Positions 8,489-16,247 of a stretch of DNA of 64,000 nucleotides are shown here, piece by piece. This stretch comes from Iodidimonas muriae (lineage in GTDB: Bacteria > Pseudomonadota > Alphaproteobacteria > Sphingomonadales > Rhodothalassiaceae). The position numbers and the translations under genes are program-made. The notes below the pieces were generated by a model. It worked only from the letters and a program-made list of their open reading frames with translations. It was not told the origin of the DNA and ran no database searches. The DNA lies in NCBI RefSeq assembly GCF_014647255.1, contig NZ_BMOV01000008.1, forward strand, positions 62,001 through 126,000, written 5' to 3'. Each line of letters begins with the position of its first letter. Within the stretch, counting starts at the first letter, position 1.

Positions 8489-9241
8489 ATGCCCAAGGGT
8501 GATCTGAAGGAATATCGTGTTTGGGACAAGCCGACACGGTGGTTTCACTGGATTAATGCCATCTCTGTTTTGGGGCTTATCGGTCTTGGGTTGATTATCT
8601 TATATGCCAAGGAATTCCAGATTGGACCTGCGGGCAAGATCCTTTTGAAAGAGGTTCATATATGGTTTGGCTATGTGTTCGCTATCAATCTGTTCATTCG
8701 CCTGATTTGGGCATTTTTCGGCAATCGCTATAGCAGTTGGCGGGGAATTCTTCCGGGCGGAAAAGGCTATGTGCGGGCGGTGCAAGATTATATCGGTGGG
8801 GTTTCCCACGGGCAGCCCAAGCATTATCTGGGCCATAATCCTCTTGGCCGTTTAAGTGTCACTCTTTTATTCGTGTTGCTTTTTGCACAGGCCGTCACCG
8901 GTTTGGTGCTGGCCGGAACGGATATTTTCTTTGCGCCTTTTGGTCATTGGATTGCGCAATGGATTGCCGCTGATGGCGTTGATCCGTCCAGCCTGTTGCC
9001 CGGCGCAAAAGAGATGTACGACCCCGTTGCCTATGACGAAATGCGGGCCTTCAGAAAGCCTTTCATCACCACCCATTATTATGCGTTTTACGCCATTTCA
9101 GCGATGGTCGTTTTGCATATTCTGGCCGTGGTGGTTACCGAGATCCGAAGCGGTGGCGCGCTGGTGTCTGCCATGTTTACCGGTCGTAAGATCCTTTCGG
9201 GGCCGGTCGAAGATGGTGACATCTCTGATGGCAAAGAATAG
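8489..9241 (+). CDS. Cytochrome b561-type membrane protein (PF01292-like)
   Basis: A 250-residue integral membrane protein with about four to five transmembrane helices, starting RVWDKPTRWFHWINAISVLGL, the typical first helix of Ni/Fe-hydrogenase-type cytochrome b subunits and cytochrome b561. Histidines in FHW, EVHIWFGY and VVLHILAVV are candidate heme b ligands. Such proteins pass electrons between quinones and periplasmic partners. It follows the di-heme peroxidase by 53 bp and overlaps the DUF488 gene by 14 bp, suggesting one transcript. It might supply quinol-derived electrons to the peroxidase or serve as membrane partner for the dehydrogenase upstream; both ideas are inference from position. 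Confidence 0.8.
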   Translation: MPKGDLKEYRVWDKPTRWFHWINAISVLGLIGLGLIILYAKEFQIGPAGKILLKEVHIWFGYVFAINLFIRLIWAFFGNRYSSWRGILPGGKGYVRAVQDYIGGVSHGQPKHYLGHNPLGRLSVTLLFVLLFAQAVTGLVLAGTDIFFAPFGHWIAQWIAADGVDPSSLLPGAKEMYDPVAYDEMRAFRKPFITTHYYAFYAISAMVVLHILAVVVTEIRSGGALVSAMFTGRKILSGPVEDGDISDGKE

Positions 9242-9611
9242 GGGCGGCCTCGATATCCGCCTCAAGCGGGCTTATGACGATCCGGCAGATGGGGATGGCT
9301 GCCGTATTCTGGTGGATCGGATCTGGCCGCGCGGTGTGTCAAAGGATGATCTGGCGCTGGATCATTGGTTGAAGGATCTGGCTCCAAGTACTGATTTGCG
9401 TAAATGGTTCGGCCATGATCCGCAAAAATGGGATGGGTTCAAGGAGCGCTATTTCAAGGAACTGGATGGGTGTTCCGGTGCCATTGACCAGCTTCTGGAA
9501 TGGGGCCGCCAAGGCCGCATCACCTTGATTTATGGCGCAAAAGACACCGGGCATAATAATGCGGTGGCGCTAAAAGCATATCTGGAGAAAAAAATCGCCG
9601 GGAAGCTTTAG
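9228..9611 (+). CDS. DUF488 family protein (YeaO-like)
   Basis: A 127-residue cytoplasmic protein of the DUF488/YeaO family, recognised by LDIRLKRAYDDPADGDG, RILVDRIWPRGVSK and ITLIYGAKDTGHNNA. Biochemical function of the family is unsettled. ATG 9228 is chosen, with 9213 as an alternative; the same frame runs far upstream inside the cytochrome gene but that part is a shadow. The 14-bp overlap with the end of the cytochrome b561-like gene implies translational coupling. DUF488 genes often sit with redox or stress genes, which agrees with the neighbours here but does not define a role. Confidence 0.8.
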   Translation: MAKNRGGLDIRLKRAYDDPADGDGCRILVDRIWPRGVSKDDLALDHWLKDLAPSTDLRKWFGHDPQKWDGFKERYFKELDGCSGAIDQLLEWGRQGRITLIYGAKDTGHNNAVALKAYLEKKIAGKL

Positions 9612-9771
9612 CGGACCAATGAAGCGGTGTCCCTATCAGCGATAGCGTCCGAACAGGACGATCCGTTGTTAAATTTCCCCATCGGCCGGTTTTATCGCTG
9701 TTTTTACCCTTCAATATGCTTGAGGTGATTGAAAAGGATGCATTTTTATTTTGCTCCTTTCTCACGATAAC

Positions 9772-9785
9772 TCATAGGGGTATGA
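9772..9785 (+). promoter_or_regulatory. Candidate CsoR/RcnR-type operator
   Basis: TCATA-GGGG-TATGA is a 5-bp inverted repeat around four G residues, 33 bp upstream of the small gene that opens the copper cluster. Operators of the CsoR/RcnR repressor family have this layout (short inverted arms around a G-tract), and members respond to copper or nickel. No regulator gene is seen nearby. Chance occurrence cannot be excluded. Confidence 0.3.
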
Positions 9786-9817
9786 TGGTTTGAATATTGT
9801 ACCGTGGATCGGGCGTT

Positions 9818-10219
9818 ATGAGTAAGAAGAACCGCGTGTCTGTTTTTTTGGCTGTGGCTGTGGCTATGGCGCTGGTGCTGGTGCCTGTCTGGTGCCCCGG
9901 CCCGATGGTCATGTCTGGTGTTCCGGGCAATGGGGCTAACCCGATCGCCCATAGCGATATATCGGAGCAGGGTGGGGCCTGTCATGACGCCTCGCAAAAG
10001 CCGTGTTCTGCGCATCTTGACAAAGTAGACGTACTGGCTGCACCGCCGATAAAAGCGTCCGACACTCTGCTTTTGACTCTTGATACGGTATTTTTACGAA
10101 CAGTCAGTCATGTGTTGGCTTTGGATCACCCGGTGCACCATCCTTTGGTCGCGCCTGTCCGACAAAGTCCTTATCTTCCCCAAACGCTGGTTTCTCTCTT
10201 TATTCTTCTTCTGAATTGA
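9818..10219 (+). CDS. Hypothetical small exported protein of the copper cluster
   Basis: A 133-residue protein not assigned to a known family. It has a basic start (MSKKNR), a hydrophobic segment from about residue 8 to 26 that could be a signal peptide or anchor, then a Cys/His-containing middle (ACHDASQKPCSAHLDK) and a hydrophobic C-terminus (TLVSLFILLLN). The Cys/His/Met content and the position 88 bp upstream of copA suggest a periplasmic copper-related protein, but this is inference. A TTG start at 9797 is possible; ATG 9818 gives a better signal-peptide N-terminus. Small uncharacterised proteins at this position are common in proteobacterial cop operons. Confidence 0.6.
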   Translation: MSKKNRVSVFLAVAVAMALVLVPVWCPGPMVMSGVPGNGANPIAHSDISEQGGACHDASQKPCSAHLDKVDVLAAPPIKASDTLLLTLDTVFLRTVSHVLALDHPVHHPLVAPVRQSPYLPQTLVSLFILLLN

Positions 10220-10307
10220 AGCCTTCAAGCCGCTGTCGCTGACCGACGAATGTGCCGGAACCATCGGTGCATGGCGGTCGTGTTTTTTATTGCTTGAAGG
10301 ACGTTCC

Positions 10308-12047
10308 ATGATCACGAGGCGCAATTTGATCCGATCCGCCACCATGTTGGGTGGTGGGTTTTTGATGCAGGGTTTCATTCCCGTATGGGCGAAAGGCGGT
10401 CCCGGCTATGTGCCTGGAGCCACCCCCCGCACAGATTCGCGGTCCGGCACCCACGACGTCGATCTGTTCATTGCCGAAACGCCGGTGCGGATCGATGGCC
10501 AGCACGGCACTGCGGTGACCTTGAATGGCGGCGTTCCCGGTCCCTTGCTGCGCTTTACGGAGGGCGAAACGGTGACCATCCGGGTGCATAATCGCTTGCG
10601 GGAAATGACCTCGATTCATTGGCACGGCATCTTGTTGCCATTTGAAATGGACGGTGTGCCCGGCGTTGCTTTTCCCGGGATCAAGGCGGGGGAGACCTTC
10701 GCCTACCGTTATTTGGTTCGGCAAAGCGGAACCTATTGGTATCACAGCCATTCCGGGCTTCAAGAGCAGCTTGGCCATTATGGTCCACTGGTGATCGATC
10801 CCAAAGAACCCGATATCGTGGGCCATGATCGCGAGCATATTCTGATATTGTCGGACTGGATGTTCGATAATCCCTACAAAGTGATGGCGAAGCTCAAAAA
10901 GCGCAGCGATTATCTCAATTTCCAGCAACGCACGGTGGGCGACTTTTTCAAGGACGCAAGTAAGACTGGGTTGGGCGCTGCGATCAGCGACCGTATGGCG
11001 TGGGGGCGGATGCGTATGTCGCCCGCCGATATCGCCGATGTGACCGGACATATTTATTCCTATCTGATCAATGGGGCAGGGCCGGATGATAATTGGACTG
11101 GCTTGTTCCAGCCCGGTGAACGGCTGCGCCTGCGCATCATCAATGCCGCCTCCATGAGCTATTTCAATCTGCGCATTCCCGGTTTGGTGATGACCGTGGT
11201 TGCCGCCGATGGCCAACCGGTCCAGCCGGTGGAGGCCGATGAATTCCAGATCGCGCCCGCAGAAACCTATGATGTGATCGTAACTCCAAAAGACGATCGC
11301 GCCTATACGGTGATAGCAGAGGCCATGGATCGTAGCGGTTATGCACGCGGCACTCTTGCTCCGAGATCTGGAATGTCCGCGGCCATACCGGCATTGCGCG
11401 ATCAGCCTCTTCGCACCATGGCCGATATGGGCATGGATATGGACGCGATGCCGGCCGGTCATGGGCATGGGAAAAATCATGGCAGCATGGCTATGGGCGG
11501 TCCGATTGTCGCCCGACATGGACCGTCTGGACACGGACCGGGCAATGCGGATGTCGCCGCCGTGCAGCGCAGCCGCCTTGGCGATCCGGGCACAGGGCTG
11601 GAGACTATAGACCATCGGGTGCTTGTCTATACCGATCTGAAGGCGCGCACGGTTTATAATGACCGTCCGCCCGAGCGAGAACTGGAACTGCATCTCACCG
11701 GTAATATGGAGCGCTATATGTGGTCCTTTGACGGGGAGAAATTCAGCGAGGTGGATGGCCCGATCCCCTTTGCATTGGGCGAGCGTCTGCGGCTGATTTT
11801 GGTGAATGACACTATGATGGAACATCCAATCCATCTGCATGGCATGTGGATGGAACTGGAAAACGGCCATGGCGATCTTATCCCGCGCAAGCATACCATT
11901 AGCGTTAAGCCCGGTGAACGGCTGTCGGCTTTGATCCATGTGGATGCGCCTGGGCGCTGGGCGTTTCATTGCCATCTTCTTTATCATATGGAGGCGGGCA
12001 TGTTCCGCGTTGTAGAGGTGACCCCCTATGATGGAGAAGAGGCATGA
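10308..12047 (+). CDS. copA: Copper resistance multicopper oxidase CopA
   Basis: A 579-residue periplasmic multicopper oxidase of the CopA/PcoA type. It carries a Tat signal (ITRRNLIRSATMLGGGF), as expected for an enzyme that folds with copper before export. Copper ligand motifs are complete: HWHG, HSHSG in the first cupredoxin domain and HPIHLHGMW plus HCHLLYHMEAGM at the C-terminus. A Met/His-rich insert (MADMGMDMDAMPAGHGHG and following) around residues 370-395 is typical of CopA and probably binds Cu(I). ATG 10308 follows GAAGGACG. The gene overlaps copB by 4 bp. Role: oxidation and detoxification of periplasmic copper. Confidence 0.92.
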   Translation: MITRRNLIRSATMLGGGFLMQGFIPVWAKGGPGYVPGATPRTDSRSGTHDVDLFIAETPVRIDGQHGTAVTLNGGVPGPLLRFTEGETVTIRVHNRLREMTSIHWHGILLPFEMDGVPGVAFPGIKAGETFAYRYLVRQSGTYWYHSHSGLQEQLGHYGPLVIDPKEPDIVGHDREHILILSDWMFDNPYKVMAKLKKRSDYLNFQQRTVGDFFKDASKTGLGAAISDRMAWGRMRMSPADIADVTGHIYSYLINGAGPDDNWTGLFQPGERLRLRIINAASMSYFNLRIPGLVMTVVAADGQPVQPVEADEFQIAPAETYDVIVTPKDDRAYTVIAEAMDRSGYARGTLAPRSGMSAAIPALRDQPLRTMADMGMDMDAMPAGHGHGKNHGSMAMGGPIVARHGPSGHGPGNADVAAVQRSRLGDPGTGLETIDHRVLVYTDLKARTVYNDRPPERELELHLTGNMERYMWSFDGEKFSEVDGPIPFALGERLRLILVNDTMMEHPIHLHGMWMELENGHGDLIPRKHTISVKPGERLSALIHVDAPGRWAFHCHLLYHMEAGMFRVVEVTPYDGEEA

Positions 12048-12787
12048 GAGCGCTTTATTCTGTCGTTCTCACATGCCTTTCAACCTTGCCCGCCAGCGCA
12101 CAGGACGCGCGCCAGACCGGTGCCCCGGCCGATTGGCCGCTCCCCATTCACGATACGCCGGCGATGTTGTTTTTGCAGGCCGATCGGGTGGAATATCGGG
12201 TAATGGACGGCGACGACGCTTATCTTTGGGATATGCAGGGCTGGTTCGGTAGTGACCGCCATAAATTCTGGACCAAGATGGAAGGGGAAGGCACCATCGA
12301 AGATGGCGTGGATGACGCGGAGCTTCAAGCGTTATACAGCCGCATGATCACACCGTTTTTCGACCTTCAAATGGGTGTGCGTCAAGATGTGGGGCCGGGG
12401 CCTTCACGCAGCTATGCGGTGCTGGGGCTTCAGGGACTGATGCCTTATTGGTTCGAGTTGGATGGAGCCTTGTTTTTCAGCGATAAGGGCGACCTTACGG
12501 CACGGGTGGAGACGGAATACGAGCTGATGCTTACCCAAAGGCTTGTGGCGCAACCTCGGATCGAGCTTAATTTCGCGGTGCAGGATATCGGGGAATCGGG
12601 CATCGGTGCCGGTCTTTCCAGTGCTGAAGTGGGGCTGCGCCTGCGCTATGAGGTGCGACGCCAATTTGCCCCCTATATCGGGATCTCATGGGAACGCCTT
12701 GTGGGCGACAGTGCCGATTTCGCCCGCGCCCGGGGGAGCGACCCGGGAGAGACGTCGGTGGTGTTCGGGCTGCGATTCTGGTTTTGA
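12044..12787 (+). CDS. copB: Copper resistance protein B (outer membrane)
   Basis: A 247-residue CopB/PcoB-family outer-membrane beta-barrel. A signal peptide ends near residue 19 (PASA/QDA). The mature part has the alternating aromatic strands of the family, for example YWFELDGALFFSDKGDLTARVE and the C-terminal SVVFGLRFWF, ending in Phe as outer-membrane proteins usually do. It lacks the long Met/His-rich N-terminal region seen in many CopB proteins, so it is at the short end of the family. ATGA overlap with copA indicates a copAB operon. It is thought to act with CopA in limiting periplasmic copper. Confidence 0.88.
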   Translation: MRALYSVVLTCLSTLPASAQDARQTGAPADWPLPIHDTPAMLFLQADRVEYRVMDGDDAYLWDMQGWFGSDRHKFWTKMEGEGTIEDGVDDAELQALYSRMITPFFDLQMGVRQDVGPGPSRSYAVLGLQGLMPYWFELDGALFFSDKGDLTARVETEYELMLTQRLVAQPRIELNFAVQDIGESGIGAGLSSAEVGLRLRYEVRRQFAPYIGISWERLVGDSADFARARGSDPGETSVVFGLRFWF

Positions 12788-13118
12788 AAAAAAACAGGGT
12801 GCAATGGGTTGTTTAGAAGGCTTTTCCGATGCCTTTGTTCATGAAAGTACCGCCCAATAGAAATATCATGTCGGACATGGAACAGGGCTTTGAATTTTTG
12901 GAAAATTAGATTATGTTGTGGCCAATGTCGCAATCAATGATTCGGCATTCTCTAACTGCGGAATGTCGTCCGGCGTGTTTCGATATTCCACATAGCAGGA
13001 AATAGGCGGTCGGGATGTCCCGAACGTACACGTCGAATAACCTGCGACTGATCTGATTTTGGTTTCGCGCGATTACGACGCTACCGACTTCTGAGACATC
13101 GCGTGAAAGGATACGAGC
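12788..13118 (+). other. Intergenic region, probable long leader of the cold-shock gene
   Basis: This 331-bp gap holds no convincing gene. It ends with AAAGGATACGAGC, a purine-rich ribosome-binding region before the cold-shock ATG. A short hairpin CGGGA-TG-TCCCG lies near 13010-13021. Long structured 5' leaders are usual for cspA-type genes, and most of this stretch may be such a leader. No clear terminator for copB was found. Confidence 0.4.
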
Positions 13119-13325
13119 ATGGCTAAAGGTACAGTTAAGTGGTTCAATTCCACCAAAGGTTTCGGCTTCATTCAGCCTGAGACAGGCGGCAAAGATGTGT
13201 TCGTTCACATTTCTGCTGTTGAACGCGCCGGTCTTTCCGGTCTGGATGATAATCAGCAGGTCACCTATGACCTCGAAGAAGACCGTCGCGGCCGCACATC
13301 TGCCGTGAATCTTCAACTCGCCTGA
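13119..13325 (+). CDS. Cold-shock protein, CspA family
   Basis: A 68-residue single cold-shock domain. RNP1 (KGFGFI) and RNP2 (DVFVHIS) are intact, as is the start GTVKWFNSTKGFGFIQP. Such proteins bind single-stranded RNA and DNA, melt RNA structure and may act in cold, stress or stationary phase. The gene stands alone with a ~330-bp upstream gap and its own strong terminator just downstream, fitting a monocistronic, post-transcriptionally controlled unit. Alphaproteobacteria usually carry several paralogues, so no specific letter is assigned. Confidence 0.95.
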   Translation: MAKGTVKWFNSTKGFGFIQPETGGKDVFVHISAVERAGLSGLDDNQQVTYDLEEDRRGRTSAVNLQLA

Positions 13326-13352
13326 TTGGGCCGATTGATTTTTGAACCACTT

Positions 13353-13380
13353 AAGGGGAGGCCGCGGCCTCCCTTTTGCG
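13353..13380 (+). terminator. Rho-independent terminator of the cold-shock gene
   Basis: A perfect 18-bp palindrome (GGGAGGCCGCGGCCTCCC at 13356-13373) flanked by AA on the left and TTTT on the right, beginning 28 bp after the cold-shock stop codon. The GC-rich stem followed by T residues is a standard intrinsic terminator. Confidence 0.85.
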
Positions 13381-13421
13381 TTTTAAGAGCACTGCTTTTC
13401 AAAGCTTAGACATCCCCATCA

Positions 13422-14111
13422 ATGATGGAGCGGATGATGCCTGATGATAAGGTGCGGTTTCCAGACCCCGCATCCCCTGATCCTTTGCCCCATGCCCCGC
13501 GGGTTCAATGGCTGAAGCCTTTGATCAGCCGTGCCAATATCCATGTGGGCGATTATAGCTATTATGATGATCCGATAGCGCCTGAGCGGTTTGAAACAGA
13601 CAATGTTTTGTATCATTTCGACCATGTGGGCGATCTGTTGCGCATTGGTCGTTTTTGTGCCCTTGCCGCTGGCACCACCTTCATTATGAACGGGGCCAAT
13701 CACAAAACAAATGGTATCTCGACCTTCCCGTTTCCTATCTTTGGCGCGGATTGGGAACAGCATATGGCTTTGTTGCATGATAATCCCTCACGCGGGGACA
13801 CGGTTTTGGGCCATGATGTGTGGTGCGGTTATCAAAGCCTGATCATGCCCGGTGTGACCATCGGTCATGGGGCGGTGATTGCCAGCCGGTCTGTGGTAAC
13901 GGCCGATGTGCCGCCTTTTGCCATTGTGGCGGGCAATCCGGCACGTATCGTGAAAATGCGTTTCTCGCCAGAAGAGTGCGCCCGTCTTTTGGCGCTGGCC
14001 TGGTGGGATTGGCCCATTGAGCAGATCAGCCGCTATATTCCCCTGATCATGGAGGGGAGCATCACGGCTTTGGAAGACGCAGCCGCAAAAATGGAGGCGC
14101 GCACGCCTTGA
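13422..14111 (+). CDS. CatB/Vat-type hexapeptide O-acetyltransferase
   Basis: A 229-residue left-handed beta-helix acetyltransferase of the xenobiotic (CatB/Vat) type. Visible features are RANIHVGDYSYYDDP near the start, ALAAGTTFIMNGANHKTNGISTF with the presumed catalytic His, then hexapeptide turns (VLGHDVWCGYQSLIMPGV, IGHGAVIASRSVVTADVPPF, IVAGNPARIVKMRF). These enzymes move acetyl from acetyl-CoA to hydroxyls of chloramphenicol, streptogramin A or sugars; the natural acceptor here is unknown. Several in-frame ATGs lie between 13422 and 13437. It is 122 bp upstream of the borosin precursor on the same strand. It could be a tailoring or resistance gene of that cluster or simply a neighbour. 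Confidence 0.85.
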   Translation: MMERMMPDDKVRFPDPASPDPLPHAPRVQWLKPLISRANIHVGDYSYYDDPIAPERFETDNVLYHFDHVGDLLRIGRFCALAAGTTFIMNGANHKTNGISTFPFPIFGADWEQHMALLHDNPSRGDTVLGHDVWCGYQSLIMPGVTIGHGAVIASRSVVTADVPPFAIVAGNPARIVKMRFSPEECARLLALAWWDWPIEQISRYIPLIMEGSITALEDAAAKMEARTP

Positions 14112-14141
14112 TTGAAAAAATATAAAGAATAAGAGTATTAA
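14112..14141 (+). promoter_or_regulatory. Candidate sigma70-like promoter for the borosin operon
   Basis: TTGAAA at 14112-14117 and TATTAA at 14136-14141 are separated by 18 bp in an AT-rich stretch directly after the acetyltransferase stop and about 93 bp before the precursor ATG. The match is moderate and nothing else supports it. Confidence 0.3.
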
Positions 14142-14233
14142 GAGAAAGGTAGGTTTTTATACGCAGTGTTGATGTGCCGTGATCGGGGGGGGCGCTGGTG
14201 CCCGGATCGCAAGAGCAGATTATCGAGGGAAAA

Positions 14234-14458
14234 ATGTCGAAATTATTAGATTTTATGGCGAAGCTTGGGGAAGATGCAGAATACCGGGCGCACTATATCG
14301 CCGATCCTGATGGGACTATGAAAGCCTTTGGGTTGACGGACGCAGAGTGCAAAATGATTTGCACCTGCGATATGGAGGGCATCAAGAAGGCATCGGGTGT
14401 AAAGGATGTTTATTTGAATGTTCATGTTCCATTCTACAATGACAATAATAGCAAATAA
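14234..14458 (+). CDS. Split-borosin precursor peptide (SonA-like)
   Basis: A 74-residue peptide. The first ~55 residues, with KLLDFMAKLGEDAEYRAHY, ADPDGTMKAFGLTDAE and CDMEGIKKASG, follow the helical recognition domain of SonA, the separate precursor of the Shewanella oneidensis borosin system. The last ~19 residues (VKDVYLNVHVPFYNDNNSK) align with the SonA C-terminal core, whose backbone amides are N-methylated, and are rich in beta-branched and aromatic residues. ATG 14234 follows CGAGGGAAAA; an upstream GTG at 14198 in the same frame is rejected because family members begin at this point. The peptide is 5 bp from the diguanylate cyclase gene and shares an operon with the methyltransferase. 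Similarity was judged from memory, not by alignment search. Confidence 0.8.
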   Translation: MSKLLDFMAKLGEDAEYRAHYIADPDGTMKAFGLTDAECKMICTCDMEGIKKASGVKDVYLNVHVPFYNDNNSK

Positions 14459-14463
14459 CTAGC

Positions 14464-16236
14464 ATGACCAAACAGGGCGAGTGCAGATTGGGGGTGTTGG
14501 CAGCGGGTTTTGCCATAACCATCTGGCTTGCCCTGATGCCTGTGGCGATGGCTGCGGACTCTGCTGAAATCGATGCAATGTTGGCCAGAGCCAACGATTT
14601 GGTGAGTAGCGACCCCAATCAGGGTGAGGTGCTGTTGGATCAGATTGCCGCGCTTTCCGACAGCCTTTCAAATCAGCAGCGCTATCGGCTTCAAATCGTT
14701 CAGGCTAAATTATTGGTGATACACGGGGAATATACCGATGCTTTGAAAATGCTTGAGAGTTTGTCGGGAGAGGATCTGTCGGTTAATTCGCTTGCTCTTT
14801 CCAATTCCATAGAATCGACCATCTATAATGCTTTGGGCGATTATGATCAGATGTTCGCCATAATTCAGAAAAATTTGGCGCTTGTGGATGAGATTACGGA
14901 TATTAGCTTGAAAGCAGGTTTTATGCATCCGGCCATCGTGGCGTTCCGGGATGCCGGTGCGTATGAACAATCCGTGTCTCAGGGCCTGCAGATGCTGCAA
15001 TTAGCGGCAGAAAACAATTACGCCCGATCGGAATGCTTTGCCCTTGTGGAACTTGGTATTACCGAGCGTATGGCAGGCAATAGGAATGCGGCCCTGGACT
15101 GGCTGAAAGATGCCGAGGCCTTTTGTTCGAACATTGGCAATAAGCTGATCGTTAATTCCGCCCGCGCCAATCTGGCGGCTTTGGCCCTTGATGACGGGGA
15201 TGCAGAGCAAGCCATCGCCATTGCCTTACGCACTTTGCCCGATGCGGAAGAGGTGGGCTATGCCTATCATATTGCTGAATTGAAATCGGTCTTGGCCGCG
15301 GCTTATCTGGCAGTGGGCGATCTGGACGCGAGTTTTCATATGGGGGAAGAGGCTTTAAGCCTTGCTCGGCAGAGTGGGCTCAAATTGTTCGTGCGTCATG
15401 CCAGCAAAACATTGGCGGATATCCATGAACGCCGTGGCAACTTGTCCGCGGCGCTGGCTATGTTCAAGATCTATGTGGAAGCCAGCCAATTTTTGACTGA
15501 TGATCGCAGCGCCATGGCTTTGGCCTATTATCAGAATCTTTATGAAACGCAGGATAAAGAGCGGCAAATACAAATTCTAAACCAGCAAAACGAATTGCTC
15601 ACTTTGTCTCGGGCATTGAGCGAAAAGCAGCGGCAGAATTTGCAGCTTTCATTGGTTATTGGCTTCCTTTTGATCGTGGCGCTGATTGGCTGGTTGGTGT
15701 CCGTCAATATGCAACGCCATCGCTTTCGCAATCTGGCTCAGCGAGATGGCCTGACCGGTATTGCCAATCGCAGTCATTTCAATCAAGCAGTTGATAAAAT
15801 GGTGAAAGATGCCTTTGTCAATGGCGATGATCTGGGCTTGATTTTGCTGGATCTGGATAATTTCAAAGCCATCAATGATAGCTATGGCCATGGGGCGGGC
15901 GATTGGGTTTTGAAAAATGTTGTGGAAACCTGCCGCCATAAAATTCGCAAGAACGATCTGTTTGGGCGGATCGGGGGGGAGGAATTTGCCATTTGCCTTC
16001 CCGGTGCCGGGCTTGAAGAAAGCCTGCGCGTGGCCGAAATTTGCCGGAAGGCCATCAAGGCGGTGGATAAAAGCGCCTTGGGTCAAAGCTTTGAAGTTTC
16101 GGGCAGTTTTGGCGTGGCCATACGCCATCCCCATGAAACGAAGCTGGAACCGATTTTCACCCGGGCCGATAATTGCCTTTATGATGCCAAGCACGCTGGT
16201 CGTGATCAGGTGCGTTATGAAGGCGATCACCTTTAA
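14464..16236 (+). CDS. Membrane diguanylate cyclase with periplasmic TPR-like sensor, inside borosin operon
   Basis: A 590-residue protein: signal peptide (cleavage near residue 31, VAMA/ADS), a periplasmic helical repeat region of TPR type from ~50 to 370, a coiled-coil-like stretch, one transmembrane helix at ~394-414 (LSLVIGFLLIVALIGWLV) and a C-terminal GGDEF domain starting RDGLTGIANRSHF. The active-site loop is GGEEF at about residue 505, and the inhibitory I-site RKND lies exactly five residues before it, so it should make c-di-GMP and be product-inhibited. It lies 5 bp after the borosin precursor and 11 bp before the methyltransferase, so it is almost certainly co-transcribed. A signalling enzyme between a RiPP precursor and its modifying enzyme is unusual; a link between peptide and c-di-GMP is inference. 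Confidence 0.9.
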   Translation: MTKQGECRLGVLAAGFAITIWLALMPVAMAADSAEIDAMLARANDLVSSDPNQGEVLLDQIAALSDSLSNQQRYRLQIVQAKLLVIHGEYTDALKMLESLSGEDLSVNSLALSNSIESTIYNALGDYDQMFAIIQKNLALVDEITDISLKAGFMHPAIVAFRDAGAYEQSVSQGLQMLQLAAENNYARSECFALVELGITERMAGNRNAALDWLKDAEAFCSNIGNKLIVNSARANLAALALDDGDAEQAIAIALRTLPDAEEVGYAYHIAELKSVLAAAYLAVGDLDASFHMGEEALSLARQSGLKLFVRHASKTLADIHERRGNLSAALAMFKIYVEASQFLTDDRSAMALAYYQNLYETQDKERQIQILNQQNELLTLSRALSEKQRQNLQLSLVIGFLLIVALIGWLVSVNMQRHRFRNLAQRDGLTGIANRSHFNQAVDKMVKDAFVNGDDLGLILLDLDNFKAINDSYGHGAGDWVLKNVVETCRHKIRKNDLFGRIGGEEFAICLPGAGLEESLRVAEICRKAIKAVDKSALGQSFEVSGSFGVAIRHPHETKLEPIFTRADNCLYDAKHAGRDQVRYEGDHL

Positions 16237-16247
16237 AAGGAGGCTTT

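Noticed and set aside
10287-11987. A 566-codon open frame antisense to copA
   Set aside because: It lies wholly opposite a clear multicopper oxidase and shows His/Arg-rich shadow composition without any family motif.
10308-12787. Iodide-oxidising multicopper oxidase (IoxA-type) instead of CopA
   Set aside because: The enzyme has the Met/His-rich CopA insert and is directly coupled to copB; no other iox-type genes are present.
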